Assembly (NCBI RefSeq): GCF_018403225.1
Contig: NZ_BOSG01000001.1
Coordinates: 496,001-560,000 of the forward strand
From: Paenibacillus sp. J23TS9
GTDB lineage: Bacteria; Bacillota; Bacilli; Paenibacillales; Paenibacillaceae
Direction: 5' to 3'
Length of the DNA stretch: 64,000 nucleotides
How positions within the stretch are numbered: position 1 is the first letter of the stretch; every line of letters begins with the position of its first letter. The notes beneath the pieces were generated by a model. That model saw only the letters and a list, made by a program, of their open reading frames with translations. It did not search any database and was not told the origin of the DNA. A program made the position numbers and the translations under genes. Positions 46,196 to 54,747 of the stretch are shown one piece after another.

Positions 46196-47383
46196 ATGCT
46201 GGGACAACGACGGCTGGACAAACGGCATTTGATCATATTTCTGATTCTGTTTTTGCTGGTGGGTGCAACGCGGGTTTTCGCCGCTTCTCCAGCAGACCAG
46301 TGGGTCAAGCAGCAGGCGGAAGCCCTGCCGAAGGATCAAGTGGAATCCTACTGGGAGAACCTGATGAAAGATTATGGAGGGTTTTTTCCGGATCAGAAAG
46401 TGCCTTCCTTTATGGATATATTGCTGCCGGGTGGCGACAGCTTCAATGTCAAAAATGTCTTCTCGGCTCTAGGCTCCTTTATGTGGCATGAAGTGCTTTA
46501 CAATGGGAAACTGCTCGTCACCATCGTGATACTGAGCATTATGAGCATGATTCTGGAGACGCTGCAATCGGCTTTCGAAAGAAAAACAGTCAGTAAAGTG
46601 GCTTACTCGCTTTGCTATATGGTGATCATCGTACTGGCTATTAACAGCTTCAACGTTGCCATCGGATATGCCAAGGAAGCGATCGACCGGATGATTGATT
46701 TTATGATGGCGATGGTGCCGCTCCTGTTCGCGCTTCTCGCATCGATGGGTAACGTGGTCACGGTCTCGGTAACACATCCACTCATTATCTTTATGATCAA
46801 CACCGTCGGAACCCTGATCCATACGCTGATTTTTCCGCTGCTTTTCTTTTCGGCAGTGCTTCACCTGGTCAGCTCCATTTCCGATAAGTACAAGCTGACA
46901 CAGATGGCCAACTTGCTCCGTAATATCAGCGTTGGATTTCTCGGAGTCCTGCTTACGATCTTTCTAGGAGTCATATCAGTCCAAGGTATCACGAGTTCTA
47001 TTACAGACGGGGTTACCATCAGGGCGGCTAAATATGTGTCAGGAAGCTTTATACCGGTTGTGGGGAAAATGTTTGCCGATGCCACGGATACCGTAATCTC
47101 GGCTTCACTGCTTATCAAAAACTCCATCGGCCTTGTCGGGGTTATCATTATTCTCTTCCTGTGTGCTTTCCCAGCCATAAAAATTTTAGTCCTTGCCCTG
47201 ATCTACAACATATCTGCCGCCATTATGCAGCCGTTGGGTGATTCGCCGATTACTACATGTCTTGAAACGATCGGCAAGAGCATGCTGTACGTTTTCGCAG
47301 CGCTGGCAGCGGTTGGTCTGATGTTCTTTCTGGCCATCACGATCATGCTCACAGCGGGTAATGTGACCGTCATGATGAGGTAA
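46196..47383 (+). CDS. spoIIIAE: Stage III sporulation protein AE
   Basis: The largest membrane component of the SpoIIIA channel, about 395 residues. An N-terminal signal-like segment (HLIIFLILFLLVGATRVFA) is followed by a soluble stretch with DILLPGG and then roughly seven to eight helices, including LLFALLASMGNVVTVS and SVQGITSSITDGVTIRAAKY (key part TSSITDGVTIR). The start is GTG 46184 or ATG 46196; the latter has GTGGG a few bases ahead. spoIIIAF follows after 16 bases. Confidence 0.95.
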   Translation: MLGQRRLDKRHLIIFLILFLLVGATRVFAASPADQWVKQQAEALPKDQVESYWENLMKDYGGFFPDQKVPSFMDILLPGGDSFNVKNVFSALGSFMWHEVLYNGKLLVTIVILSIMSMILETLQSAFERKTVSKVAYSLCYMVIIVLAINSFNVAIGYAKEAIDRMIDFMMAMVPLLFALLASMGNVVTVSVTHPLIIFMINTVGTLIHTLIFPLLFFSAVLHLVSSISDKYKLTQMANLLRNISVGFLGVLLTIFLGVISVQGITSSITDGVTIRAAKYVSGSFIPVVGKMFADATDTVISASLLIKNSIGLVGVIIILFLCAFPAIKILVLALIYNISAAIMQPLGDSPITTCLETIGKSMLYVFAALAAVGLMFFLAITIMLTAGNVTVMMR

Positions 47384-47399
47384 GGAAGGAGGCATGAGA

Positions 47400-48158
47400 G
47401 TGACCTGGCTGAGTGGTTGGCTGAAGGAAGTTATCATGGTTGTGCTGCTGGCCTCCTTCGTGGATCTCATCCTGCCGAGCCGGTCCATGGAGCGATACGT
47501 CAAGCTGGTACTGAGCCTTCTAATATTGCTCACGCTGCTAAGTCCCTTAATCAAAGTGCTCACGCAAGCAGCTGATGTGAAACTCGCGGATGCTTTTAAC
47601 AAATGGAATCAGCAATCTGCATTAGGCGGAAACAAGGGAAGCCTACAGCAAATTATGGATCAGGCGAAACAGCTGAAAAATCAACAGCAGGAGCAGTCCC
47701 TGGAATGGGCCGCACAGGAAATTGCAGCTCAGATGAAAGAACAAATCCGGAAACAAAATGGTCAAAGTCCGGCAGAAGTGAAGGTTGTGCTGGCGATGCA
47801 GGAGGGTCGTGCTGCGGATGGGGGAAATGCGCTGAACCCTTATATAAAAGGAGTGACGGTTGTTATGCAGCCAGAGGCAGCTGGTCCAAAGGATACGGCA
47901 GACGGACAGGATTCATCCCCGGATATCCGCGTTGAACCTGTTACAACCGTACAGGTTGAAGTTAATATAGATCCGATACAGGAAAGTTCGGACAACTCCG
48001 GCGGAACGACATCTTCAAAAGCAGCGGGTACCGGAAATGAAGATATCAGCGTAAGTGAACATGCCGAAGACATCAAAAAAATGCTGGGTAACACATGGGG
48101 AATCGAACCGGAAACCGTCGTTGTTCAAAGCGGCAAAGCCGGAAACCGGAAGCTCTAA
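47400..48158 (+). CDS. spoIIIAF: Stage III sporulation protein AF
   Basis: A 252-residue protein with two N-terminal membrane helices (EVIMVVLLASFVDLILP and KLVLSLLILLTLLSPLI) and a soluble C-terminal domain facing the intermembrane space, with PYIKGVTVVMQPEA. An Asn/Gln-rich helical linker (AKQLKNQQQEQSLEWAAQE) lies between them. GTG 47400 is seven bases from GGAGG; ATG 47394 is too close. It ends with KKMLGNTWGIEPETVVVQ, the ring-building-motif-like tail region. Confidence 0.94.
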   Translation: MTWLSGWLKEVIMVVLLASFVDLILPSRSMERYVKLVLSLLILLTLLSPLIKVLTQAADVKLADAFNKWNQQSALGGNKGSLQQIMDQAKQLKNQQQEQSLEWAAQEIAAQMKEQIRKQNGQSPAEVKVVLAMQEGRAADGGNALNPYIKGVTVVMQPEAAGPKDTADGQDSSPDIRVEPVTTVQVEVNIDPIQESSDNSGGTTSSKAAGTGNEDISVSEHAEDIKKMLGNTWGIEPETVVVQSGKAGNRKL

Positions 48159-48178
48159 AAAATCGAGGTGAACACAAA

Positions 48179-48820
48179 ATGGGGAAATGGTTCAAGAAGC
48201 TGGAACAGTGGATCGGTGGCGGCGGGCGGGGGGGCGGAAAGCGGATTAACACCTTCCGCTGGTTGATTATCGTGGGACTGATCGGAGTCGCGATTATTCT
48301 TTTCAACTCCTTTGTCAATGTGAAAAAACTTGATAACGAGAACATTGGCAGGGAACCGCCATCAGCGACAACATCCAAGGAAACCTTTCAAAGCAACGAC
48401 AGCGAGACGAGCGCTTTCAGCAGCATAGAGGAAGCGGCAGAAGACAAGATGAAGGATATTTTGGAAAAAATCGTTGGTGTGGGCACGGTGGACATCATGG
48501 TTACGGTAGATTCCACAGACGAAATCGTATACCAGCGAAATATCAAGGATTCACAGCAGCAGTCGGATGAAAATGATGCCAATGGCGGCAAGCGCCACAC
48601 AACGCAGTATACGCGTGACGGGGAAGTTGTTACGTACGAGCAGTCAGGAACCCAAACTCCCATGATTACGAAAAGAGTGAAGCCGCAAATCCGGGGTGTG
48701 CTGATTGTCGCCAAAGGTGCAGAGAACGAAGTCGTAAAGCAGCTGATTGTGGATGCGGTGGAAAAAGGATTGAACGTGCCGGGATACCGCATATCCGTTG
48801 TTCCGCGTAAGCAGGGGTAA
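48179..48820 (+). CDS. spoIIIAG: Stage III sporulation protein AG
   Basis: A 213-residue protein with a Gly-rich cytoplasmic start (WIGGGGRGGGKR), one membrane helix (WLIIVGLIGVAIILF) and an intermembrane ring-building domain with VGTVDIMVTVDSTDEIVYQRN (key part GVGTVDIMVTVDS) and GVLIVAKGAENEVVKQLI. SpoIIIAG forms a large ring between the two membranes around the forespore. GAGGTGAACAC precedes ATG 48179; the upstream frame overlaps spoIIIAF and is not used. Confidence 0.95.
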   Translation: MGKWFKKLEQWIGGGGRGGGKRINTFRWLIIVGLIGVAIILFNSFVNVKKLDNENIGREPPSATTSKETFQSNDSETSAFSSIEEAAEDKMKDILEKIVGVGTVDIMVTVDSTDEIVYQRNIKDSQQQSDENDANGGKRHTTQYTRDGEVVTYEQSGTQTPMITKRVKPQIRGVLIVAKGAENEVVKQLIVDAVEKGLNVPGYRISVVPRKQG

Positions 48821-48864
48821 GCAGATTTCAAATAATGAGTTCTAAATTGAGGAGGATTTAAGGA

Positions 48865-49731
48865 ATGAACAGTAAAAGACAAACGATTTGGTTGGTATCG
48901 ATGCTGAGCTTGATGGTTGTGCTGTCCGCTTACTACCTGTTTACGGAGGACTCGGGTTCATCCAAGACACCGGTCGCTGATAGCCAGCAGGTCGGGACTG
49001 CGGTGAAAACATCGGATAAGGAAGCGGCGTCTTCTGGTAAAACAACGACAGAAAACGGAGTCGAGGTTACTGAAGTGATTACAGACGGTAAAGTCAATGA
49101 CACAACCGGAAAAACGACGGCCTCAAACACGGAAACAGGCACCAAAGATGCTGATAAAGATACGGCGAAGGACACAACCAAGGACAATACCGACAAAACC
49201 GCTGCCACAGCGAAAACAGACGACAAGGACCAGGCTTCGGCAGATAAAGCTGCTACAGATAAAACGGCTTCCACAGGCAAGACGGCAGCAGCAGATGATA
49301 AAACGACAGCTAAAACTGAAAAAAGCGATGCGGATGTGCTGAAGGAAGTAGCTGCTCAAACCCAAAAAAGCTCCGGGGTCAGCGAGATCGAATCATACCT
49401 CTTCCAACGTTCACAGGATAATCTGAAAAAACATAATGATTTGATGGCAACGATGAACAACATGACCAAGGATCCGGCTGAATCCGCCAAGGCAAGTGAA
49501 GAGCTCACCACACTGGAAACCAAAGAAAACAAAATTCAAGGAATCGAAGAGGAACTTGAGCAAAAATATTCCTTCGCCAACGCTTTCGTGAAGGAAGAAA
49601 ATGATAAGTATCAAGTGCTTGTTCTCAGCGACAAACCTGATGTGAAGCAGGCAGTCAGCATCGTCGAGCTGGTCATGAAAGAGATGAATGTATCCCAGGA
49701 TAAGGTCAGCGTGAAGTATATGGCTCCTTAA
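48865..49731 (+). CDS. spoIIIAH: Stage III sporulation protein AH, with enlarged low-complexity linker
   Basis: The SpoIIQ-binding channel protein in the mother-cell membrane. The N-terminal membrane helix (IWLVSMLSLMVVLSAYYLF) and C-terminal YscJ-like domain (VSEIESYLFQRSQDN to VSIVELVMKEMNVSQDKVSVKY) are standard. The 288 residues exceed the 218 of B. subtilis because about 80 residues (roughly 65-150) are a Lys/Thr/Asp/Ala-rich linker with TKDNTDKTAATAKTDDKD-like repetition. GAGGAGG precedes ATG 48865. Last gene of the operon, with a terminator about 30 bases on. Confidence 0.94.
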   Translation: MNSKRQTIWLVSMLSLMVVLSAYYLFTEDSGSSKTPVADSQQVGTAVKTSDKEAASSGKTTTENGVEVTEVITDGKVNDTTGKTTASNTETGTKDADKDTAKDTTKDNTDKTAATAKTDDKDQASADKAATDKTASTGKTAAADDKTTAKTEKSDADVLKEVAAQTQKSSGVSEIESYLFQRSQDNLKKHNDLMATMNNMTKDPAESAKASEELTTLETKENKIQGIEEELEQKYSFANAFVKEENDKYQVLVLSDKPDVKQAVSIVELVMKEMNVSQDKVSVKYMAP

Positions 49732-49759
49732 GAGCCGCGAAAAAAATGGAAAAAAGTCG

Positions 49760-49798
49760 AAAGAGTCCGGGATTATCTTGGACTCTTTCCATTTCTTT
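49760..49798 (+). terminator. Terminator of the spoIIIA operon
   Basis: GAAAGAGTCC (49760-49769) pairs perfectly with GGACTCTTTC (49781-49790), followed by a T-rich tail. Confidence 0.85.
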
Positions 49799-49804
49799 CG
49801 TTTG

Positions 49805-49813
49805 TGATATAAT
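49805..49813 (+). promoter_or_regulatory. Extended -10 promoter of accBC
   Basis: TGATATAAT (TG-n-TATAAT) lies 61 bp before the accB start. The leader then has a small GGAAGC/GCTTCC hairpin (49838-49854). No clear FapR site is seen. Confidence 0.6.
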
Positions 49814-49873
49814 ACATATCGTTATGTATGTATGTCCGGAAGCTAGGTGCTTCCTTTAAGGAGTGAATTGTGA

Positions 49874-50374
49874 ATGTTGAAGTTAAGCGAAATCAAAGAG
49901 TTAATACAATTGGTCGATCAGACCTCGGTACATGAATTGGATATCGAATTGGAAGGAACACATCTGACGATCCGCAAGGCAAACAAAACCGAAGTGGTAA
50001 CCAGCCAACCGGTTGCGACCCAGCAATATCTTCAGGTTCCGCAGCAAGCGATGCCTCAATTTTTGAATCCGTCTGCAGCTACCGATGCCGGTCAGCAGTC
50101 CGCGGCCGGTGAGAAAAGTGCAGCCGACTCTTCATTACATAAGATTGTATCTCCGATGGTGGGTACGTTCTACAGATCTCCATCCCCTGAAGCGGGTTCG
50201 TTTGTTAGCGTCGGAGACAAAGTGAATGAAAAATCCACGGTATGCATCATTGAAGCTATGAAGCTTATGAATGAGCTTGAAGCTGAAGTCAAGGGTGAGA
50301 TCGTGGAGATTCTCGTGGAAAACGGACAACTGGTTGAATTCGGGCAGCCTCTGTTTCTGGTGAAGTCGGAATAA
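49874..50374 (+). CDS. accB: Biotin carboxyl carrier protein of acetyl-CoA carboxylase
   Basis: A 166-residue BCCP. An N-terminal helical region ([22 protein letters not shown]) is followed by a Gln/Pro/Ala-rich flexible linker (about 45-85) and the biotinyl domain, with biotinylated Lys near 130 in EAMKLMNE. It carries carboxybiotin between AccC and the carboxyltransferase in malonyl-CoA synthesis. AAGGAG is ten bases before ATG 49874. accC follows 30 bases later, the common accBC pair. Confidence 0.96.
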   Translation: MLKLSEIKELIQLVDQTSVHELDIELEGTHLTIRKANKTEVVTSQPVATQQYLQVPQQAMPQFLNPSAATDAGQQSAAGEKSAADSSLHKIVSPMVGTFYRSPSPEAGSFVSVGDKVNEKSTVCIIEAMKLMNELEAEVKGEIVEILVENGQLVEFGQPLFLVKSE

Positions 50375-50404
50375 GCACCGTATGTTTAAAGGGAGGTTAC
50401 TTGC

Positions 50405-51748
50405 ATGAAATTTCATAAAATCCTGATAGCCAACCGCGGTGAAATTGCCGTCCGCATCATCCGGGCCTGCCGGGAGCTTGGCATTTCCACGGTTGCTGTA
50501 TATTCCGAAGCGGACAAGGATGCGCTCCATGTCCGTTTGGCGGATGAAGCTTACTGTATTGGTCCAACGTCATCCAAGGAAAGCTATTTGAACATCACGA
50601 ACATAATGAGTGTGGCAACGCTTACCGAGTGTGATGCTATCCATCCCGGATACGGATTCCTGGCCGAAAATGCCGACTTTGCGGAAATTTGTGAGTCCTG
50701 CAATATTACATTTATCGGTCCATCTGCAGATGCAATTAACAAGATGGGCGATAAAGCCGTAGCGAAGCAGACGATGAAATCAGCGGGTGTGCCGGTCATT
50801 CCTGGTTCGGACGGTCTAGTAGAGGATTTGGATGAGGCTATTATGATTGGCCGGGATATCGGTTATCCTTTGATTATTAAGGCGACTGCGGGAGGCGGAG
50901 GTAAAGGCATCCGTATCGCAGAGGATGAGCCGGCACTGGTCAAGCAGATTACAGCAGCACAGCAGGAAGCGCAAAAGGCATTCGGCAATGCGGGTGTATA
51001 TCTTGAGAAATTCCTGACCGGCATGAAGCATGTGGAAATCCAGATCATGGCCGACAATTTCGGTAATGCTGTCAGTTTGGGTGAACGGGACTGTTCAGTC
51101 CAGCGCCGCAGACAAAAGCTAGTGGAAGAGTCACCATGTCCGGTTATTTCCCAAGAAGTGCGGGAGAAGATGGGCGAAGCAGCTGTACGTGCTGCCAAAG
51201 CTGTTAACTATTCGGGTGCGGGAACGCTTGAGTTTCTGCTCGGACCAGACGGACAATTCTATTTTATGGAGATGAATACCCGTATTCAGGTTGAGCATCC
51301 GGTCACTGAAATGGTAACCGGTATGGATCTGATTAAGGAAATGATCTCCGTTGGGGAAGGCAATCCGCTTTCGTTTGCTCAAGAGGATATCGTAATTAAC
51401 GGCAGTTCCATTGAATGCCGAATCAATGCAGAGGATCCAGCCCGCAACTTTATGCCGGCTCCGGGCAAAATCCAGTTCTATCTTCCACCGGGAGGACCTG
51501 GTGTGCGTGTAGACAGCGCTGCCTATCAAGGATATTCGATTCCTCCGTACTACGATTCCATGATTGCCAAGTTGATCGTTTGGGCTCCTACACGTGAAGA
51601 GGCTATCGCCAAGATGAAACGGGCACTGTCTGAATTTGCCGTTGAAGGCATTCACACGACCATTCCTTTCCATCTGAAGCTTCTGGAGCATCCAACCTTC
51701 AACAAAGGTGATTTCGATATTAAATTCCTAGAGGAAAACGAGATATAG
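50405..51748 (+). CDS. accC: Biotin carboxylase of acetyl-CoA carboxylase
   Basis: A 447-residue ATP-grasp enzyme carboxylating biotin on Acc[23 protein letters not shown] at the N terminus (key part [11 protein letters not shown]), [14 protein letters not shown], the glycine-rich ATP lid GGGGKGIRI, and [18 protein letters not shown] are all standard. GGGAGG precedes ATG 50405. Ordinary length and co-transcribed with accB. The Asp23-family gene downstream has its own promoter. Confidence 0.97.
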   Translation: MKFHKILIANRGEIAVRIIRACRELGISTVAVYSEADKDALHVRLADEAYCIGPTSSKESYLNITNIMSVATLTECDAIHPGYGFLAENADFAEICESCNITFIGPSADAINKMGDKAVAKQTMKSAGVPVIPGSDGLVEDLDEAIMIGRDIGYPLIIKATAGGGGKGIRIAEDEPALVKQITAAQQEAQKAFGNAGVYLEKFLTGMKHVEIQIMADNFGNAVSLGERDCSVQRRRQKLVEESPCPVISQEVREKMGEAAVRAAKAVNYSGAGTLEFLLGPDGQFYFMEMNTRIQVEHPVTEMVTGMDLIKEMISVGEGNPLSFAQEDIVINGSSIECRINAEDPARNFMPAPGKIQFYLPPGGPGVRVDSAAYQGYSIPPYYDSMIAKLIVWAPTREEAIAKMKRALSEFAVEGIHTTIPFHLKLLEHPTFNKGDFDIKFLEENEI

Positions 51749-51764
51749 GCATCTAAAAGGATGT

Positions 51765-51793
51765 TTGTCATGATTCACCGTTAATGTTATATT
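51765..51793 (+). promoter_or_regulatory. Sigma-A promoter of the Asp23-family operon
   Basis: TTGTCA (51765-51770) and TATATT (51788-51793) are spaced exactly 17 bp, with a TG extension before the -10. Confidence 0.7.
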
Positions 51794-51863
51794 ATGAGTG
51801 AATAAGAGCGTCCTAACGGGTGTATCGGTTATCCATCCAACCTGAAAGGTGTGTTGAATCAGA

Positions 51864-52271
51864 ATGAGCACAGTACCGAGTGAGTCTGAACGTACGGATA
51901 TCGGTGAAATACAGATTGCACCTGAAGTGATTGAGGTTATTGCAGGTCTCGCAACCGTTGAAGTTAAAGGTGTTGCAGGTATGAGTGGCGGCTTTGCAGG
52001 CGGTATTGCCGAACTGCTCGGACGTAAGAACTTGTCCAAAGGTGTAAAGGTGGAAGTCGGTCAGCGTGAAGCTGCTGTAGACGTTTCCGTCATTATTGAA
52101 TATGGACAGCGGCTGCCTGAGGTGGCTACTGAAATTCAACGCAACGTCAAACGCTCCATCGAAATGATGACTGGCCTGACCGTTATTGAAGTGAACGTGC
52201 AAATTCATGATGTTCATTTCAAAAATGCCGAGAGAGTGGATGACATAGATTTCAGTCAACGAGTGAAATAA
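51864..52271 (+). CDS. yqhY: Asp23/Gls24 family envelope stress protein
   Basis: A 135-residue Asp23-family protein with the motifs GEIQIAPEVIEVIAGLATVEVKGV (key part IAPEVIEVIAGLA), VDVSVIIEYGQRLPEVATEIQ and VNVQIHDVHF. In S. aureus Asp23 is membrane-tethered by AmaP and linked to envelope stress. B. subtilis YqhY lies in the same place after accC and has been linked to acetyl-CoA carboxylase activity. Here the AmaP and DUF2273 genes follow, so the trio is intact. GAAAGGTGTG precedes ATG 51864. Confidence 0.93.
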   Translation: MSTVPSESERTDIGEIQIAPEVIEVIAGLATVEVKGVAGMSGGFAGGIAELLGRKNLSKGVKVEVGQREAAVDVSVIIEYGQRLPEVATEIQRNVKRSIEMMTGLTVIEVNVQIHDVHFKNAERVDDIDFSQRVK

Positions 52272-52332
52272 AGAGTGATTGATATAGAATGAGCTGAAGT
52301 TCAGACAATAAACTTTAGTTCAGTCTATCTAT

Positions 52333-52357
52333 AACCCCCGACATGCGTCGAGGGTTT
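52333..52357 (+). terminator. Hairpin between yqhY and amaP
   Basis: AACCCCCGAC-ATGC-GTCGAGGGTT forms a stem with one mismatch. The T tail is short and interrupted, so termination may be partial, tuning the ratio of Asp23 protein to its anchor. Confidence 0.55.
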
Positions 52358-52385
52358 ACTCTAATTTAAGGAGGCTGTGCTACTC

Positions 52386-52925
52386 GTGGCCAAAATACTG
52401 GATAGACTTCTGCTGTTTGTGTACAGCCTAAGTATCGGAGTAATTAGTGTATTTGCCATCCTCCGCATGAGTGATTTGGTTCCGGCACTGGGTGACTACA
52501 TGGACGGAGCAACACTTCAGATTACGGTTATCGTGGTCGGCGCTGTTTTGTTCTTGCTCAGCATCCGGTTTTTCTATATTTCCATTCGCCGCGAACGGGT
52601 TCATATTCATTCGATCGATCAGCGTACGGAATATGGTGATATCCAGATTTCTGTGGAAACGATTGAAAATCTTTGCTTGAAAGCTGCTGCCAGAATTCGG
52701 GGAGCCAAGGATTTGAAGGCGCGGATTCGCGTGACGGAGGCTGGACTTGAAATCATGATTCGCGCTATCGTGGAGGGGGATGTATCCATTCCTTCCATGA
52801 CGACCGATATCCAAAAGCAGGTCCATGATTATCTTCAGGAAACAACTGGTATTCCGGTGTCGAATGTGGCCGTATATATAGCCAATGTAGCCCAGTCGGC
52901 AGCGATTAAGAGTAGAGTGGAATAG
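52386..52925 (+). CDS. amaP: Alkaline shock response membrane anchor protein AmaP
   Basis: A 179-residue membrane protein: two N-terminal helices (LLLFVYSLSIGVISVFAIL and ITVIVVGAVLFLLSIRFFY), then a cytoplasmic domain distantly like Asp23, with GDIQISVETIENLCLKAAARIRG (key part ISVETIENLCLKAA) and VHDYLQETTGIPVSNVAVYI. AmaP tethers Asp23-type proteins to the membrane. GTG 52386 is eleven bases from AAGGAGG; GTG 52377 is too close. The DUF2273 gene follows after 14 bases. Confidence 0.88.
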   Translation: MAKILDRLLLFVYSLSIGVISVFAILRMSDLVPALGDYMDGATLQITVIVVGAVLFLLSIRFFYISIRRERVHIHSIDQRTEYGDIQISVETIENLCLKAAARIRGAKDLKARIRVTEAGLEIMIRAIVEGDVSIPSMTTDIQKQVHDYLQETTGIPVSNVAVYIANVAQSAAIKSRVE

Positions 52926-52939
52926 AGGTGATCTTCCCA

Positions 52940-53173
52940 ATGCTCTGGAAAGAAATATGGGAGAGTCACAGAGGGCGGATAATCGGCGTTGCCGGCGGAA
53001 TCTTTTTTGGGTTTATTTATTTGTTTGCAGGTTTTTGGGATATGTTGTTCTTTGCATTGGTTGTGTTCATAGGATATACTGCCGGCAAAAGGAAGGACTT
53101 GCGGTTAGGGTCTTTTTTTCGCTGGAGTGAAATGGGGCAGTGGCTTTCCGAGCGCTGGCGTCCTTTTAAGTGA
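52940..53173 (+). CDS. DUF2273 small membrane protein
   Basis: A 77-residue protein with two adjacent hydrophobic helices (GRIIGVAGGIFFGFIYLFAG, then FWDMLFFALVVFIGYTAG) followed by a basic, Arg/Trp-rich tail. This matches the small DUF2273 proteins found beside Asp23 and AmaP in Firmicutes. Function unknown, probably part of the same membrane assembly. AGAGGTGAT sets ATG 52940; GTG 52928 overlaps the site. Last gene of the trio. Confidence 0.82.
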   Translation: MLWKEIWESHRGRIIGVAGGIFFGFIYLFAGFWDMLFFALVVFIGYTAGKRKDLRLGSFFRWSEMGQWLSERWRPFK

Positions 53174-53175
53174 AC

Positions 53176-53256
53176 CCGTGATATGCTTTCTCCGGAAAAC
53201 AGAGCTGCAGCTTCATAATGCCCACTTTCTGGTGAATCGTATCACGGCTTTTTTTT
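53176..53256 (+). terminator. Long-loop terminator after the Asp23 operon
   Basis: CCGTGATA (53176-53183) pairs with TATCACGG (53240-53247), followed by C and T8. The 56-base loop contains an AGCTGCAGCT palindrome that may form an inner stem. Confidence 0.65.
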
Positions 53257-53352
53257 GCGAAAAAGCCATTGATTCGAGAATGATGCAAAAAACCTTATAC
53301 GGCAATCCATAATAATAAGAATGACACTTATGACTGGTTCAGGAGGAACATA

Positions 53353-53805
53353 ATGAAAAGACGTTTAGCAAGGGAAATCGTCGTGCAAAGCCTATATCAA
53401 ATGGAAATGAATGAGGTGGGCGGTGAAGAAGCAGTTAATATGCTGCTGGATGAGGCTGCAGAGGAAAATGATACGGAACGTGTCATTAAGAATGAAATTG
53501 AGCTGAAGGCATACGTGCTGGAACTGGTAAACGGTGTCTGGAGTCACAAGCAAGCCATTGACGGCCTTCTGGAAAATTACTTGAAAGGTTGGCAGATCAG
53601 CCGTCTGTCGAGGGTCGACCGCCAGATTTTACGCCTCGCTACGTTTGAGCTGCTGTATTCCTCGGACGTTCCGGCCAAGGTTGCTGTAAATGAGGCGATT
53701 GAGCTTTCCAAGCATTTTGGTACGGATGAATCAGGTAAGTTTGTTAACGGTGTTCTGGGGAACATGTTCCGCGAGCTGGACAAGCTGAAAAACAATCCTT
53801 CATAG
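53353..53805 (+). CDS. nusB: Transcription antitermination factor NusB
   Basis: A 150-residue all-helical RNA-binding factor that joins NusE (ribosomal S10) on BoxA RNA in rRNA antitermination. RRLAREIVVQSLYQMEMNE at the N terminus, RLSRVDRQILRLATFELLYS and VAVNEAIELSKHFGTDESGKFVNGVLG (key part ELSKHFG) are family landmarks. CAGGAGGAA precedes ATG 53353. It begins the nusB-folD-xseA-xseB-ispA-dxs stretch conserved in Bacillota. Confidence 0.97.
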   Translation: MKRRLAREIVVQSLYQMEMNEVGGEEAVNMLLDEAAEENDTERVIKNEIELKAYVLELVNGVWSHKQAIDGLLENYLKGWQISRLSRVDRQILRLATFELLYSSDVPAKVAVNEAIELSKHFGTDESGKFVNGVLGNMFRELDKLKNNPS

Positions 53806-53874
53806 GCTGCGTCCGCTTGACCGTTTTACTTTTCAATCGTTATCGATCAATTCATATACAGGGGAGAGAGTAGA

Positions 53875-54732
53875 ATGACAGCAACCATTATCAGCGGTAA
53901 ACAGGTATCCGAGGAAATTCGTGGCAATATTGCAATTGAAGTGAAGGAATTGGCAGCCAAAGGCGTTGTGCCTGGTCTGGCTGTTGTTCTTGTGGGAGAA
54001 GATCCAGCATCCCAGGTGTATGTCCGCAACAAGGAAAAAGCATGTCATGATCTGGGGTACTACTCCGAGGTTCACCGTCTGCCTGCGGAAACAAAGCAAG
54101 CTGATTTGCTTGCGCTTGTGGACAAGCTGAATTGCCAGGACAGCATCGACGGGATTTTGGTGCAGCTGCCCCTTCCCGGGCATATTGAAGAAAAAGCAGT
54201 TATTAATGCCATCGCAGTAGACAAAGATGTGGATGGTTTTCATCCCGTCAATGTGGGGAATTTGGTGATTGGTGATGACAGTCTTCTTCCTTGCACTCCT
54301 GCGGGTGTCATTGAGTTAATAAAGCGTGCAGGCATTTCTTTATCAGGTAAGCATGCGGTGGTCATTGGACGAAGCAATATCGTCGGCAAGCCGGTATCTT
54401 TGCTGCTTCAACGTGAAAATGCGACAGTAACCATGTGCCATTCGCGTACAGCAAACATGGCTGAGATCGCGCGCCAGGCTGATGTGCTCGTCGTAGCGAT
54501 CGGAAGAGCAAATTTCATTGACGCCAGCTATGTAAAACCGGGTGCGGTTGTCATTGATGTGGGCATGAATCGCCTTGAAAATGGCAAGCTTGCCGGAGAT
54601 GTGGACTTTGAAAGCGTCAAGGAAGTGTCGGGTCCCATTACACCGGTTCCGGGTGGCGTTGGTCCGATGACGATCACCATGTTGATGCAAAATACACTGA
54701 TTGCGGCAAAACGTCATCACGGGCTTGTGTAA
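53875..54732 (+). CDS. folD: Methylenetetrahydrofolate dehydrogenase/cyclohydrolase
   Basis: A 285-residue bifunctional one-carbon enzyme interconverting methylene-, methenyl- and formyl-tetrahydrofolate with NADP. The active-site Lys lies in YVRNKEKAC, followed by [12 protein letters not shown], the nucleotide-binding [13 protein letters not shown] and the C-terminal [20 protein letters not shown] precedes ATG 53875. Fifteen bases separate it from xseA, so one transcript is likely. Confidence 0.97.
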   Translation: MTATIISGKQVSEEIRGNIAIEVKELAAKGVVPGLAVVLVGEDPASQVYVRNKEKACHDLGYYSEVHRLPAETKQADLLALVDKLNCQDSIDGILVQLPLPGHIEEKAVINAIAVDKDVDGFHPVNVGNLVIGDDSLLPCTPAGVIELIKRAGISLSGKHAVVIGRSNIVGKPVSLLLQRENATVTMCHSRTANMAEIARQADVLVVAIGRANFIDASYVKPGAVVIDVGMNRLENGKLAGDVDFESVKEVSGPITPVPGGVGPMTITMLMQNTLIAAKRHHGLV

Positions 54733-54747
54733 GAGAGGGGTTCTGAG

